From positions 2,108,001 through 2,172,000 of the forward strand of contig CAVRAV010000001.1 of assembly GCA_963719165.1 (NCBI GenBank): DNA of 64,000 nt, written 5' to 3'. The notes beneath the pieces are model-generated. The model was not told where the DNA came from and did no database searches. It saw only the letters and a program-made list of their open reading frames with translations. The position numbers and the translations under genes were made by a program. Positions within the stretch are counted from its first letter, which is position 1. Each line of letters begins with the position of its first letter. Source of the DNA: JAOUEA01 sp963719165 (GTDB lineage: Bacteria > Actinomycetota > UBA4738 > HRBIN12). Of the stretch, positions 16,180 to 24,453 are shown piece after piece.

Positions 16180-17325
16180 CTAGGCAGCCACCCGGTAGAT
16201 CGCATTGGAGTCGCTGAAGTAGATGCGGCCGTTGGGCGCCGTCTCCATCGAGTAGATCGCGCCGCCGGGGCTGTTGAACACGACGGCGGAGGAGCCGCTC
16301 ACATCCGTGCGTGCGGGGTTGAGGCGCACCACGCGGAGCTCCCCGTTCCCGTTGACGCAACCGAAGAACATCCTGCCCTGATAGCGGGCCCCGAGTCCGC
16401 ACCCGTCGCAGAACGCGTTGCCCGTGATCCCGATGGTGTTCGTGAACCAATACTTGGGCATGTGGCGAGGTTGGGGGCCGCTGTTGTTCGTATCGCGGGG
16501 CGCGGGCAAGCTGCCGCAGCTCTCGTTGGCGCCCCACCCGAAGTTCCCGCGCTTGGTCAGCAGGTTGATCTCGTCGTTGCAGGCGGGGCCGTTCTCCGTC
16601 TCCCACAGGCGTCCGGTCTTCGGGTCGAACGTGAACCCGAACGAGTTGCGCACGCCGTAGGCCCAGACCCGGCTGCCCTTGTAAGGGTTCGTGGCAGGGA
16701 TCGAACCGTCGGGATCCATCCTCAGCATCTTGCCGCGGAGGTTCGCCGTTCGGTCCTGGGCGTTCGCGTCGTTGTGACCGTCGCCGATGAATACGTAGAG
16801 CTTGCGGTCGGGTCCGAACTGTATCCGCCCGCCGTTGTGGTAGGGGTCGGACGAGGCCGGAGACTGCACCAACGTCTTGAAGCCGACGCCCCGTCCCTTG
16901 TGGGCACGGATCCGCAATACGGTGTTCTTCAAGGCGCCGCCCACCCGGCGCGTGGCGTAGACGTACACGAAGGCCTTCACGGGCCACGACGGGTGCAGGT
17001 CGATGCCGAGGGCGCCGCGCTCGCCCGCGCCGTTCACCCCCGGGATCGTGAAGAATCGTCGGTCCTTGCCGGTGGCGGGGTTGAGGATGCGGACCTGGCC
17101 CGTGCCACGCTCGAGATAGAAGATCCGCCCCTTAGGTGTGAAGGTGAACGCGGCGGGGTCGTTGAGACCCCCCTTCACCAGCTTGGCCGATGGGTGACCC
17201 GCCGCGGCCGTGGCGTGCCTACCGGAAGAGGCGAAGCTCGGTTGCGCGTTCCCCGCCGCGAGGCTCGAGGCGAGCAGGGCGAATGCCAGCGTCTGGGTGA
17301 GACGTCGCCGTGAGATGTGGGTCAT
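16180..17325 (-). CDS. Secreted PQQ-type glucose/sorbosone dehydrogenase
   Basis: 381 aa with a signal peptide (MTHISRRRLTQTLAFALLAS). Beta-propeller motifs of the GSDH family are visible: GERGALGIDLHPSWP, HNGGRIQFGPDRKLYVFIGD, YGVRNSFGFTFDPKTGRLWE and NDEINLLTKRGNFGW. The family oxidises sugars or sugar alcohols in the periplasm or cell-wall space with PQQ. No PQQ synthesis genes are in the window. GGAAGGGAAG serves the ATG. Confidence 0.85.
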   Translation of the reverse strand: MTHISRRRLTQTLAFALLASSLAAGNAQPSFASSGRHATAAAGHPSAKLVKGGLNDPAAFTFTPKGRIFYLERGTGQVRILNPATGKDRRFFTIPGVNGAGERGALGIDLHPSWPVKAFVYVYATRRVGGALKNTVLRIRAHKGRGVGFKTLVQSPASSDPYHNGGRIQFGPDRKLYVFIGDGHNDANAQDRTANLRGKMLRMDPDGSIPATNPYKGSRVWAYGVRNSFGFTFDPKTGRLWETENGPACNDEINLLTKRGNFGWGANESCGSLPAPRDTNNSGPQPRHMPKYWFTNTIGITGNAFCDGCGLGARYQGRMFFGCVNGNGELRVVRLNPARTDVSGSSAVVFNSPGGAIYSMETAPNGRIYFSDSNAIYRVAA

Positions 17326-17395
17326 GCGGTCGCTTCCCTTCCGTGTCGGCCGCGCGTGGGGTCCTTCGGTAGATGCCCGGCGCTAGCATGGGCCT

Positions 17396-19705
17396 GTGAC
17401 CATCGTGCCCCCTTCGATGTTCGGCCTCCCGGTAGCGAGAACTGAAGACCCGAGGTTCCTGCGAGGCGAGGGTCGCTACCTGGAGAACCTCCCCATCGAG
17501 GGGGCACTGCGTGCGGTGTTCGTTCGCTCCATCATGCCGCATGCTCGCGTCCTGGACGTGGACGTCGCCGACGCGCGCGCGCTGCCGGGCGTCGTGGGCG
17601 TCTTCCTGGCCGACGATCTGGGCCTTCCGCAGCAGGCACCCAGCGGCAACGTGGAGGGGGCCTCCGGCACCCTTGAAGGTCCGTTCGGGCGGGAGATCTT
17701 GGCCCGAGGGATCGTTCGATACGTCGGCGAGCCGATCGGGCTCGTCGTGGCCGAGACGCTGGGGCAGGCGCTCGACGCCGCGGAGGTCGTCCTCCCGGAC
17801 TACGAGCCGTTGCCGGCCGTCACTGACGTCGAGGCCGCGATTGCTCATGGCGCGCCGGTGCTCTGGCCCGAGGTCGGCACCAACGTGGCGTACTCCTTCG
17901 GCTCGAACGAAGACCTCGACGTCTTGGCGGGCGCCGACGTGGTGGTGCGCGGCAGGTTCGAGAACCAGCGCGTCGCCCCCGTGCCCATGGAGGCGAACGC
18001 GTTCGCCGCGGTTCCCGCTCCCGACGGTTCGTTCGTGATCTGGGTCTCCACCCAGGTTCCCTTCGACGTCCGGCGCGACGTGGCGGATGCCCTGGGGATG
18101 GACAAGGCCCACGTGCGCACCATCGCGCCGGACGTCGGAGGTGGCTTCGGCGCGAAGCTGCAGATCTACCCGGAGTACCTCGCGCTCGCGCGGGCCGCGC
18201 AGCTGCTCGAACGTGCGGTGCGGTGGGTTGAATCGCGCAGCGAGAGCATGCTGAACCTCACGCACGGACGGGCTCAGATCCAGCGGGTGGAACTGGGCGC
18301 CCGCCGCGACGGCACGCTCGTGGGCATGCGGGTGGAGCTCCTGGCCGACATGGGCGCCTACCCGATCGGCGCGTTCCTGCCCGTCACCACGCAGGAGATG
18401 CTCTCCGGGGTCTATCGCTTCGGGGCCATCGCCTGTTCCGGCCGCAGCGTGGTGACGAACGCAACCCCCGTGGCGCCCTACCGCGGCGCCGGTCGCCCGG
18501 AGGCGACCGCGTTGGTGGAGCGCGCCATGGACCTGCTGGCCGGTGAGCTCGGCATGGACCCGGCCGAGGTGCGACGGATCAACCTGATCCCGCCCGAGGC
18601 CTTCCCTTTCGTCACGGCGTCGGGCACGACCTACGACGTTGGTGCGTACGAGGCCGCGCTGGACGAGGCCCTCCTGCGGACCGGTTACGACGACGTCCGT
18701 GCCGAGCAGGCCGCCCGGCGGGCTCGGGGGGATCACGTCGCGCTGGGCGTGGGGCTGTGCACCTACGTGGAGATCACGTCTTTCTCGTCCAAGGAGTTCG
18801 GCTCGGTGGAGGTCCGCGAAGACGGGACGATCGAGGTACTGACGGGAACATCGCCACACGGTCAGGGGCACGAGACCGCCTTCGCGCAGATCGTCTCTTC
18901 GGTCCTAGGGGTGGCGATCGGATCGATCACCGTCGTGCATTCGGACACCGGCAGGGTGCCGCGCGGCGCGGGGACCTGGGGATCGCGCTCCCTCCAGGCG
19001 GGCGGGTCCGCCGTCTTCGAGCACGCCACCGCCGTGATGGACAAGGCGCGCTCGATAGCCGCGCAACTCCTCGAGGTAGATGGAGCGGACTTGGTGGCGA
19101 CGCGGGACGGCCGTTTGGGCGTCGTGGGCGCGCCGGAGCGATCGGTGGGATGGGGCGAGCTCGCGGCCGCGGCCCGTGGCGGCGCGGTCCCGGGAGACGG
19201 CGAGTCGAGACTCGCCTCCTCCGGCACGTTTCGCGAGCCCGGGTCCACGTTCCCGTTCGGCACGCACGTGTCCGTCGTCGAGGTCGACACGCAGACCGGC
19301 GACGTGCGGCCGCTGCGGCACATCTCGGTGGACGACTGCGGCAGGATCCTCAACCCTCTGCTCGTTCAGGGACAGGTGCACGGGGGCATCGCCCAGGGCA
19401 TGGCGCAGGCGCTCTACGAAGAGGTCCGCTTCGACGATCTCGGCAACCCCATCACGGGGAACCTCAGCACCTATCTCATGCCGTCGGCGGCGGAGCTCCC
19501 CTGGTTCGAGTCTTCGCACACGCAGACGCCCACGCCGCTGAACCCGTTGGGCGCCAAAGGCATCGGTGAGTCGGCGTGCATCGGATCCACGCCCGCGGTC
19601 CAGAACGCCGCCGTCGACGCTCTTGCGCACCTCGGCGTCACACACCTGGATCTCCCGCTTTCGCCCGAACGTGTCCTGGCGGCCATCCGCCGCGCCGGCG
19701 TCTAG
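17396..19705 (+). CDS. Molybdopterin-binding hydroxylase large subunit (xanthine dehydrogenase/CoxL family)
   Basis: 769 aa. N-terminal a/b hammerhead (RTEDPRFLRGEGRYLENL) and the Mo-pterin domain with DVGGGFGAKLQIYPEYLALA, active-site loop APYRGAGRPEATAL and catalytic-Glu region GAKGIGESACIGSTPAVQNA. The PYRGAGR loop matches aldehyde-oxidase/form II-like enzymes and not the Cys-containing AYRCSFR loop of true CO dehydrogenase. No FAD or 2Fe-2S subunit gene is adjacent. TAGCAT ends 6 nt before the GTG start, with no Shine-Dalgarno: probably leaderless. Confidence 0.85.
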   Translation: MTIVPPSMFGLPVARTEDPRFLRGEGRYLENLPIEGALRAVFVRSIMPHARVLDVDVADARALPGVVGVFLADDLGLPQQAPSGNVEGASGTLEGPFGREILARGIVRYVGEPIGLVVAETLGQALDAAEVVLPDYEPLPAVTDVEAAIAHGAPVLWPEVGTNVAYSFGSNEDLDVLAGADVVVRGRFENQRVAPVPMEANAFAAVPAPDGSFVIWVSTQVPFDVRRDVADALGMDKAHVRTIAPDVGGGFGAKLQIYPEYLALARAAQLLERAVRWVESRSESMLNLTHGRAQIQRVELGARRDGTLVGMRVELLADMGAYPIGAFLPVTTQEMLSGVYRFGAIACSGRSVVTNATPVAPYRGAGRPEATALVERAMDLLAGELGMDPAEVRRINLIPPEAFPFVTASGTTYDVGAYEAALDEALLRTGYDDVRAEQAARRARGDHVALGVGLCTYVEITSFSSKEFGSVEVREDGTIEVLTGTSPHGQGHETAFAQIVSSVLGVAIGSITVVHSDTGRVPRGAGTWGSRSLQAGGSAVFEHATAVMDKARSIAAQLLEVDGADLVATRDGRLGVVGAPERSVGWGELAAAARGGAVPGDGESRLASSGTFREPGSTFPFGTHVSVVEVDTQTGDVRPLRHISVDDCGRILNPLLVQGQVHGGIAQGMAQALYEEVRFDDLGNPITGNLSTYLMPSAAELPWFESSHTQTPTPLNPLGAKGIGESACIGSTPAVQNAAVDALAHLGVTHLDLPLSPERVLAAIRRAGV

Positions 19706-19715
19706 GGTGTCGGCC

Positions 19716-21521
19716 ATGCCCGCCGGTGACGACCGCACGCCTCTGTGGGAGCGCCGATTCCGCGCCCCCACGCTGTCGATGCCCGACTGGTCGCCGCTCG
19801 CACCCGACCGGGTCGTCTATGCGAGCACGGAGAGCGGCGTGTGGCAGGTCCACGCGTGGGATGCGACCACGGGCGCGCGCCGGCTGGTGACCGAACATCC
19901 GGTCGGGGTGATCACCGGAGCCCTCACCCCCGATGGCGCGTCCATCGTCTACTGGCAGGACGAGACCGGCGACGAGTCCGGGCGCTGGTACGCGCAGCCG
20001 TTCTTCGGCGGCGAGCCGCGGCCGTTCCTCGACGGCGTTCCCGCGGGCTGGAACGAAGGGTTCGCGCAAGCCGCGGGCGTGGTGGCCGCCAGCATCAGCG
20101 ATCGCGACGGGTTCGCCCTGTTCGTGGGCCTCGACGACGAGCCCGCCAAGGAGATCGGGCGCAGCCCGGAGTTCCTGGCCGTGGGCGGGAGCCCCGGCGG
20201 GTTCAACCGCGCAGGTCTGTCCGTCGACGGCTCGCTGCTCTGCCTCGAGCACAGCGAGCATGGCGACGTCCTGCATCCGGCGCTGCGCGTGATCGATCCT
20301 CGAACCGGCGCGGTCGTGGGCGAGCGACTGGATGAGGGCAGGAGCCTCGCCGCATGCGCGTGGGCGCCTCTGGCGGGGGACCGACGGCTCGCCGTCGTGC
20401 ACGAACGGACGGGCGAGGAGTCACCCGCCATCTGGGACCTGGGCGACGGCACGTGGACCGACCTGGAGACCGACCTGGGCGGCCCGGTGGAGATCGAGGG
20501 CTGGTGGCCCGATGCCTCAGCCATCCTGCTCCGGCACGCGTTCGAGGGGCGTCATCACCTGTACCGGTTCGACCTCGCGTCGGGGGAAGCGACCCCCGTC
20601 GATCATCCCCCCGGTCACATCTCCGCAGCCTCGGTGCGTCCGGACGGCCGCGTCTGGTTCCGCCACAGCTCGGGAGGGCGCGCCGTCCGCATCCTCGACG
20701 ATCGCGGCGACGAGGTGCTGGCGCCCGAGGGGCGCCGAGCGCCCACGGGACGCGCGTACGTCTCATGGAGCTTCGACAATCAGCACGCCCAACGGGTCCA
20801 TGGCTTCTACGTCACGCCGGAAGGCACGGGTCCGTTTCCGGTCCTCATGCACCCCCACGGCGGCCCCACGTGGCTCGACGAGGATCGCTGGTCCCCGGAG
20901 GTTCAGGCCTACGTGGACGCGGGCTTCGCCGTGGCGCTGGTGAACTACCGCGGCTCCACGGGCTACGGGGCCGACTGGCGCGACACGTTGGTCGGCGACA
21001 TCGGCGGCCCGGAGTTGGAGGATCTGAACGCCGGCCTCGCCGACCTCGTCGCCCGCGGCATCGCGGATCCGGGCCGCGCGGCCGTGGGGGGCTGGTCGTG
21101 GGGCGGATACCTCACCCTGATGGAGCTCGGCAAGCATCCCGAGCTGTGGCGAGCCGGGGTGGCGGGCGTCCCGATCGGGGACTACGTCATGTCCTACGAC
21201 GACATGTCCCCCTACTTGCAGGCGTACGACCGCGCGCTCCTGGGAGCCGCGCCGAAGGACGTGCCCGACCTGATGCGCGAGCGCAACCCGATCAATTTCG
21301 CGGATCGCGTCCGCGTTCCGGTGTTGTTCGTCATCGGCGACAACGACAGTCGGTGTCCGTTGCGTCAGGCCATGGCGTACGTGGACAAGCTCGCCGAACG
21401 CGATCATCCCCACGAGGTTTATCGGTTCGCCACGGGCCATTCCTCCTTCGACATCGACGAGGACGTGCGTCAGGTGGGGACGGTGCTGGCGTTCCTCGAG
21501 CGCACGGTCCTCACGCGGTAG
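19716..21521 (+). CDS. S9 (prolyl oligopeptidase) family serine peptidase
   Basis: 601 aa: an N-terminal beta-propeller (WSPLAPDRVVYASTESGVWQ and later WD40-like PD40 strands) and a C-terminal alpha/beta hydrolase. The catalytic triad is S461 (GGWSWGGY), D544 (IGDNDSRCPL) and H575 (ATGHSSFD). It is probably a cytoplasmic peptidase of acylaminoacyl/dipeptidyl type, as no signal peptide is seen. The ATG is preceded 7 nt upstream by TAGGGT, whose TAG is the stop codon of the previous gene. Confidence 0.88.
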   Translation: MPAGDDRTPLWERRFRAPTLSMPDWSPLAPDRVVYASTESGVWQVHAWDATTGARRLVTEHPVGVITGALTPDGASIVYWQDETGDESGRWYAQPFFGGEPRPFLDGVPAGWNEGFAQAAGVVAASISDRDGFALFVGLDDEPAKEIGRSPEFLAVGGSPGGFNRAGLSVDGSLLCLEHSEHGDVLHPALRVIDPRTGAVVGERLDEGRSLAACAWAPLAGDRRLAVVHERTGEESPAIWDLGDGTWTDLETDLGGPVEIEGWWPDASAILLRHAFEGRHHLYRFDLASGEATPVDHPPGHISAASVRPDGRVWFRHSSGGRAVRILDDRGDEVLAPEGRRAPTGRAYVSWSFDNQHAQRVHGFYVTPEGTGPFPVLMHPHGGPTWLDEDRWSPEVQAYVDAGFAVALVNYRGSTGYGADWRDTLVGDIGGPELEDLNAGLADLVARGIADPGRAAVGGWSWGGYLTLMELGKHPELWRAGVAGVPIGDYVMSYDDMSPYLQAYDRALLGAAPKDVPDLMRERNPINFADRVRVPVLFVIGDNDSRCPLRQAMAYVDKLAERDHPHEVYRFATGHSSFDIDEDVRQVGTVLAFLERTVLTR

Positions 21522-21563
21522 ACCGACCCGGGCGCTCGGACGGTCGGCTGCTACGGTGGCCGG

Positions 21564-21824
21564 ATGCCCACCTGGCTGCAAGTGCTCATCGCGATCCTTC
21601 TCGCATACGGGATCTGGCGGGTGGGGATCGCGTCGCTGCGATCGTTCATGCCGCCGGAGGACGGGCCCGAGGGTCCCCGCGAGGTGGAGGACGTGGATGA
21701 CCTCGATGTCTTCCTCGTGTGCGGCGAATGCGGCACCGAGTTCAAGGTTGCCCGTCTCGGCGAACTGCAGGTCCCGCGCCATTGCGGGGAGAGGATGCAG
21801 GTCGTGCAGCATCCTTCCGGCTGA
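21564..21824 (+). CDS. Membrane-anchored zinc-ribbon protein
   Basis: 86 aa: one N-terminal membrane helix (WLQVLIAILLAYGIWRVGIA), an acidic linker, and a C-terminal ribbon with CGECGTEFKV and RHCGERMQVV (three Cys plus His as likely zinc ligands). Function unknown. TACGGT ends 6 nt before the ATG, consistent with a leaderless transcript. Confidence 0.7.
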   Translation: MPTWLQVLIAILLAYGIWRVGIASLRSFMPPEDGPEGPREVEDVDDLDVFLVCGECGTEFKVARLGELQVPRHCGERMQVVQHPSG

Positions 21825-21832
21825 GCGCGGGT

Positions 21833-21861
21833 TTCCACCGCTGTGGATAACTCCGGTGGAA
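21833..21861. terminator. Hairpin between convergent genes, with a DnaA box in its loop
   Basis: TTCCACCG and CGGTGGAA pair perfectly around a 13-nt loop. The loop contains TGTGGATAA (21842-21850), the exact complement of the consensus DnaA box TTATCCACA. It may simply terminate the + strand transcript; the box is discussed separately. Confidence 0.6.
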
Positions 21862-21862
21862 G

Positions 21863-21878
21863 ATCACAAGCTTGTGAT
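21863..21878. repeat. 16-bp perfect palindrome
   Basis: ATCACAAG followed by its complement CTTGTGAT without spacer, between the DnaA-box hairpin and the end of crgA. It may be part of the crgA terminator or a protein-binding site. Confidence 0.5.
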
Positions 21879-21892
21879 TCGCGCGCGGGCGA

Positions 21893-22141
21893 TCAGTACC
21901 AGAACATCGTGCCGACGAAGCCGAGCGCGATCAGGCCGAGACCCGCGAACAGCCACAGCGGCTTGGTGTCGCCGGGCATGATCCCCATGTAGTTCGCCAC
22001 GATCACGAACACCCCAGCGCCCATGACCGCCAGGATCGCGGGACCGTACCAGCGAGGGCTCCCCTTGTGCCGCTTCTTGCGTGCCGGCGCGAGGTTGTAG
22101 CCGGAGCTCTTGCGCTTCTGACGACCCCTGGACTTCGGCAT
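21893..22141 (-). CDS. crgA: Cell-division protein CrgA
   Basis: 82 aa with the CrgA layout: basic N-terminus (MPKSRGRQKRKSSGYNLAP), the SPRWYGPAI signature, and two membrane helices separated by MGIMPGDTKPLWL. CrgA is an actinobacterial septation factor that contacts FtsZ, FtsQ, FtsI and PbpA, and it usually lies near the origin cluster. TAACAT 9 nt before the ATG includes the stop codon of the upstream acylase gene. Confidence 0.9.
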   Translation of the reverse strand: MPKSRGRQKRKSSGYNLAPARKKRHKGSPRWYGPAILAVMGAGVFVIVANYMGIMPGDTKPLWLFAGLGLIALGFVGTMFWY

Positions 22142-22153
22142 GACCGAGCGATG

Positions 22154-24442
22154 TTACCGGGGGAGGAGCCGCATGTGGGACACCGTTGCCGATGCCACGG
22201 CGGCTGCCGACACGGGCAGCGGGTGATAGGCGCCCGCCGCCCACAGCTCCGTCTGGTCGTTCCAGTGTGGGGATCCGGGATTGCCGCTGATGCCCGCGGG
22301 GAGCACGCCCACGCTGCGGTCGAGGTCACTCAGGTCGTAGATGGCACGCCACGACGGGATCACGGCCGCCCGGAACCCGCCGTCGCGACCGTCGAACCCG
22401 CCCTGCATGACCGTCTGCTCGTCGCCGCCCAGTTCCACGTCCGCCGCGAGGAACAACGCCTCGAGCCCGGGGATCGAGGCGAGTGGGTGCTCCAGGCGGA
22501 GCCGATGCAGCGCGCCCCATGTCCAGCCGGCGGGATCAGCGCCGAGGCTCGCCCGCAGCTCGTCGACGGCGTCGGCGAGGGCCGCCCGCAGCAGGTCGTC
22601 GTCGACCCAGTCGCGATCGTGGAGCAGGGCGGGCAGCGCCTCGCACTGGAACACCTCTCGCCACGCGGCGTAGTGGCAGAAGAGGTCCTCGCCCAGGCGC
22701 GGCACCAGCACGCGACGGGCGATCTGATGCGACCACACGTTGAACACGGCGGCGGCGCTCGAGCCCGCCGTCATGTCGCCGTTCCAACCGCGCAGCAGCT
22801 CCGCCACCATCCGTTCGTCATCGGTGCGTGGGTCTAGCCGGAGCAGCAGCGGGAGTGTCCTCGCGGCGGGGAGTGATCGCACGTCGTTCTGGATGGCCGC
22901 CATGGAGGCGATGTCGTGCGCACGCGACGCCCCCAGCAGTTCCACGATGCGCCGAGCCCGGTACGGCTGGTGGAAGTCCACGCCGATCAGGTGTGGGTAG
23001 GCGTCGTCGTGGATGCGGTTGTTGGCGCTCACCAGGAAGCCACGCTCGGGATCTTCGCCCCAGGGGAGATCATCGGGCGCGATCGTTCCGGACCATTCGT
23101 GTTCCCCCGTCCACCCGGGGACGGGAACCGTTCCGTCGCCGGCGTCGCGCACCGGAAACGTGCCCGAGCACGCGTAGCCGATCGTCCCGTCGACGTCGGC
23201 GTACACGAAATTCTGCCCCGGACACGCCACCTCGGCCACGGCGGCGCGGAAGGAGGAGAAGTCGCGGGCCCGCGCGGCGTCCATGACCAAGGACGGTCGG
23301 ATCCCGTGACCCTCACGACCGGTCCAACGCAAGGCGAACGAGGGTTCGGCCGGCATCGGCACGTAGGCGGGATCGAGCACCCCGCTCGTGAAGGTGTCCA
23401 GGAGGGGGCCGTGGCGGCTCTCGCGGACCTCCATCACGTGCGGGTCCTCGCCGCGGATCACGATCTCCTCCCGGCGCACGGTGAGGGGCTCCCACTCGCC
23501 CTCGTACGCGGCGGCGGTGCGGTCTTCGGTCAATCGCTCGACGTAGAGGTCTTGCACGTCGCCCGTCACGTTGGTGACGCCCCAGGCGTGGTGCTCGGTG
23601 GTCCCGACCAGTACGCCGGGCGAGAACGAGAGCGCCACGCCCCGGGCCACGTAGCCGGGGGCGCTGAGGTGCAGCTCGAGCCAAACCCCCGGCTGCACGG
23701 CGAGGAGGTGCGGATCGTTCGCAAGCAGTGGGGCCCCGGAGACGGTGCGCGACCCGGCCACGACCCACTCGTTCGAACCCTGACCCGGCGCGCGGGGGAT
23801 GGCGTCGAAGATCGCACCGTGCCGGGCGCCGGCGGCGATCTCCGGCTCGTCCTGGGGCAGCGGCGGCAGGAGGCGCCGCACGGCGTCGTCTCCGGCGCGC
23901 TCACGGATCCAGGTTCGCATCAGCTCGTGGTCCCAGTTGCCCGACAACCCCCACGCGAGATAGGAGAAGGCTGCGGCCCAAGGGCCGGGGTCGCGCGGGA
24001 TCTCGGGGACGAGGTCGAGGAGGAGGTACTCCACCGGCGCCGCGGGCATCAGGTCGATCCAGGCCTGCACCCCTTCGCGGAAGCGACGATGCATGGCGTG
24101 ATCCTCGTCATCCCAGCGCTCGATCATCGCCTCGCCGGCCCGGTGGAACCCGATCGTGCGCGCGAACCGGTCCTGCGGGAGGGTGCGGTCGGCGAACACC
24201 TCCGAGAGCCGGCCGTTCGCGGCGCGCAGGATCATGTCCAGCTGGAAGAGGCGCTCGCCCGCCGTGACGAAGCCCTGGGCGAACCACAGATCATCCAGCG
24301 AGTCGGCTTTGAGGTAGGGAACCCCCCACGCATCGCGACCGACCGTCACGGGGGCGGCGAGCCCACCGACGGCGAGGTCTCCCTCGGTGGGAAACATCGC
24401 CGCGGCGGCCGTGGCACGAAGCCCGTCGATGAGGTCGCTCAC
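22154..24442 (-). CDS. Penicillin acylase family (S45) hydrolase
   Basis: 762-aa N-terminal-nucleophile hydrolase precursor. The A-chain starts VTVGRDAWGVPYLKADSLDD and GFVTAGERLFQLDMILRAAN. The autocleavage point is G222-S223 in GQGSNEWVVAGSRTVSG, which would expose Ser223 as nucleophile; LLANDPHLL follows as usual. Substrates may be acyl-homoserine lactones, beta-lactam side chains or other amides. No export signal is visible. TAGGCT 8 nt before GTG overlaps the stop of the ABC exporter gene. Confidence 0.87.
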   Translation of the reverse strand: MSDLIDGLRATAAAAMFPTEGDLAVGGLAAPVTVGRDAWGVPYLKADSLDDLWFAQGFVTAGERLFQLDMILRAANGRLSEVFADRTLPQDRFARTIGFHRAGEAMIERWDDEDHAMHRRFREGVQAWIDLMPAAPVEYLLLDLVPEIPRDPGPWAAAFSYLAWGLSGNWDHELMRTWIRERAGDDAVRRLLPPLPQDEPEIAAGARHGAIFDAIPRAPGQGSNEWVVAGSRTVSGAPLLANDPHLLAVQPGVWLELHLSAPGYVARGVALSFSPGVLVGTTEHHAWGVTNVTGDVQDLYVERLTEDRTAAAYEGEWEPLTVRREEIVIRGEDPHVMEVRESRHGPLLDTFTSGVLDPAYVPMPAEPSFALRWTGREGHGIRPSLVMDAARARDFSSFRAAVAEVACPGQNFVYADVDGTIGYACSGTFPVRDAGDGTVPVPGWTGEHEWSGTIAPDDLPWGEDPERGFLVSANNRIHDDAYPHLIGVDFHQPYRARRIVELLGASRAHDIASMAAIQNDVRSLPAARTLPLLLRLDPRTDDERMVAELLRGWNGDMTAGSSAAAVFNVWSHQIARRVLVPRLGEDLFCHYAAWREVFQCEALPALLHDRDWVDDDLLRAALADAVDELRASLGADPAGWTWGALHRLRLEHPLASIPGLEALFLAADVELGGDEQTVMQGGFDGRDGGFRAAVIPSWRAIYDLSDLDRSVGVLPAGISGNPGSPHWNDQTELWAAGAYHPLPVSAAAVASATVSHMRLLPR

Positions 24443-24453
24443 GGTAGGGGAGC

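Noticed and set aside
17396..19705. True aerobic CO dehydrogenase large subunit
   Set aside because: The active-site loop is PYRGAGR, not AYRCSFR, and no coxS/coxM genes are adjacent.
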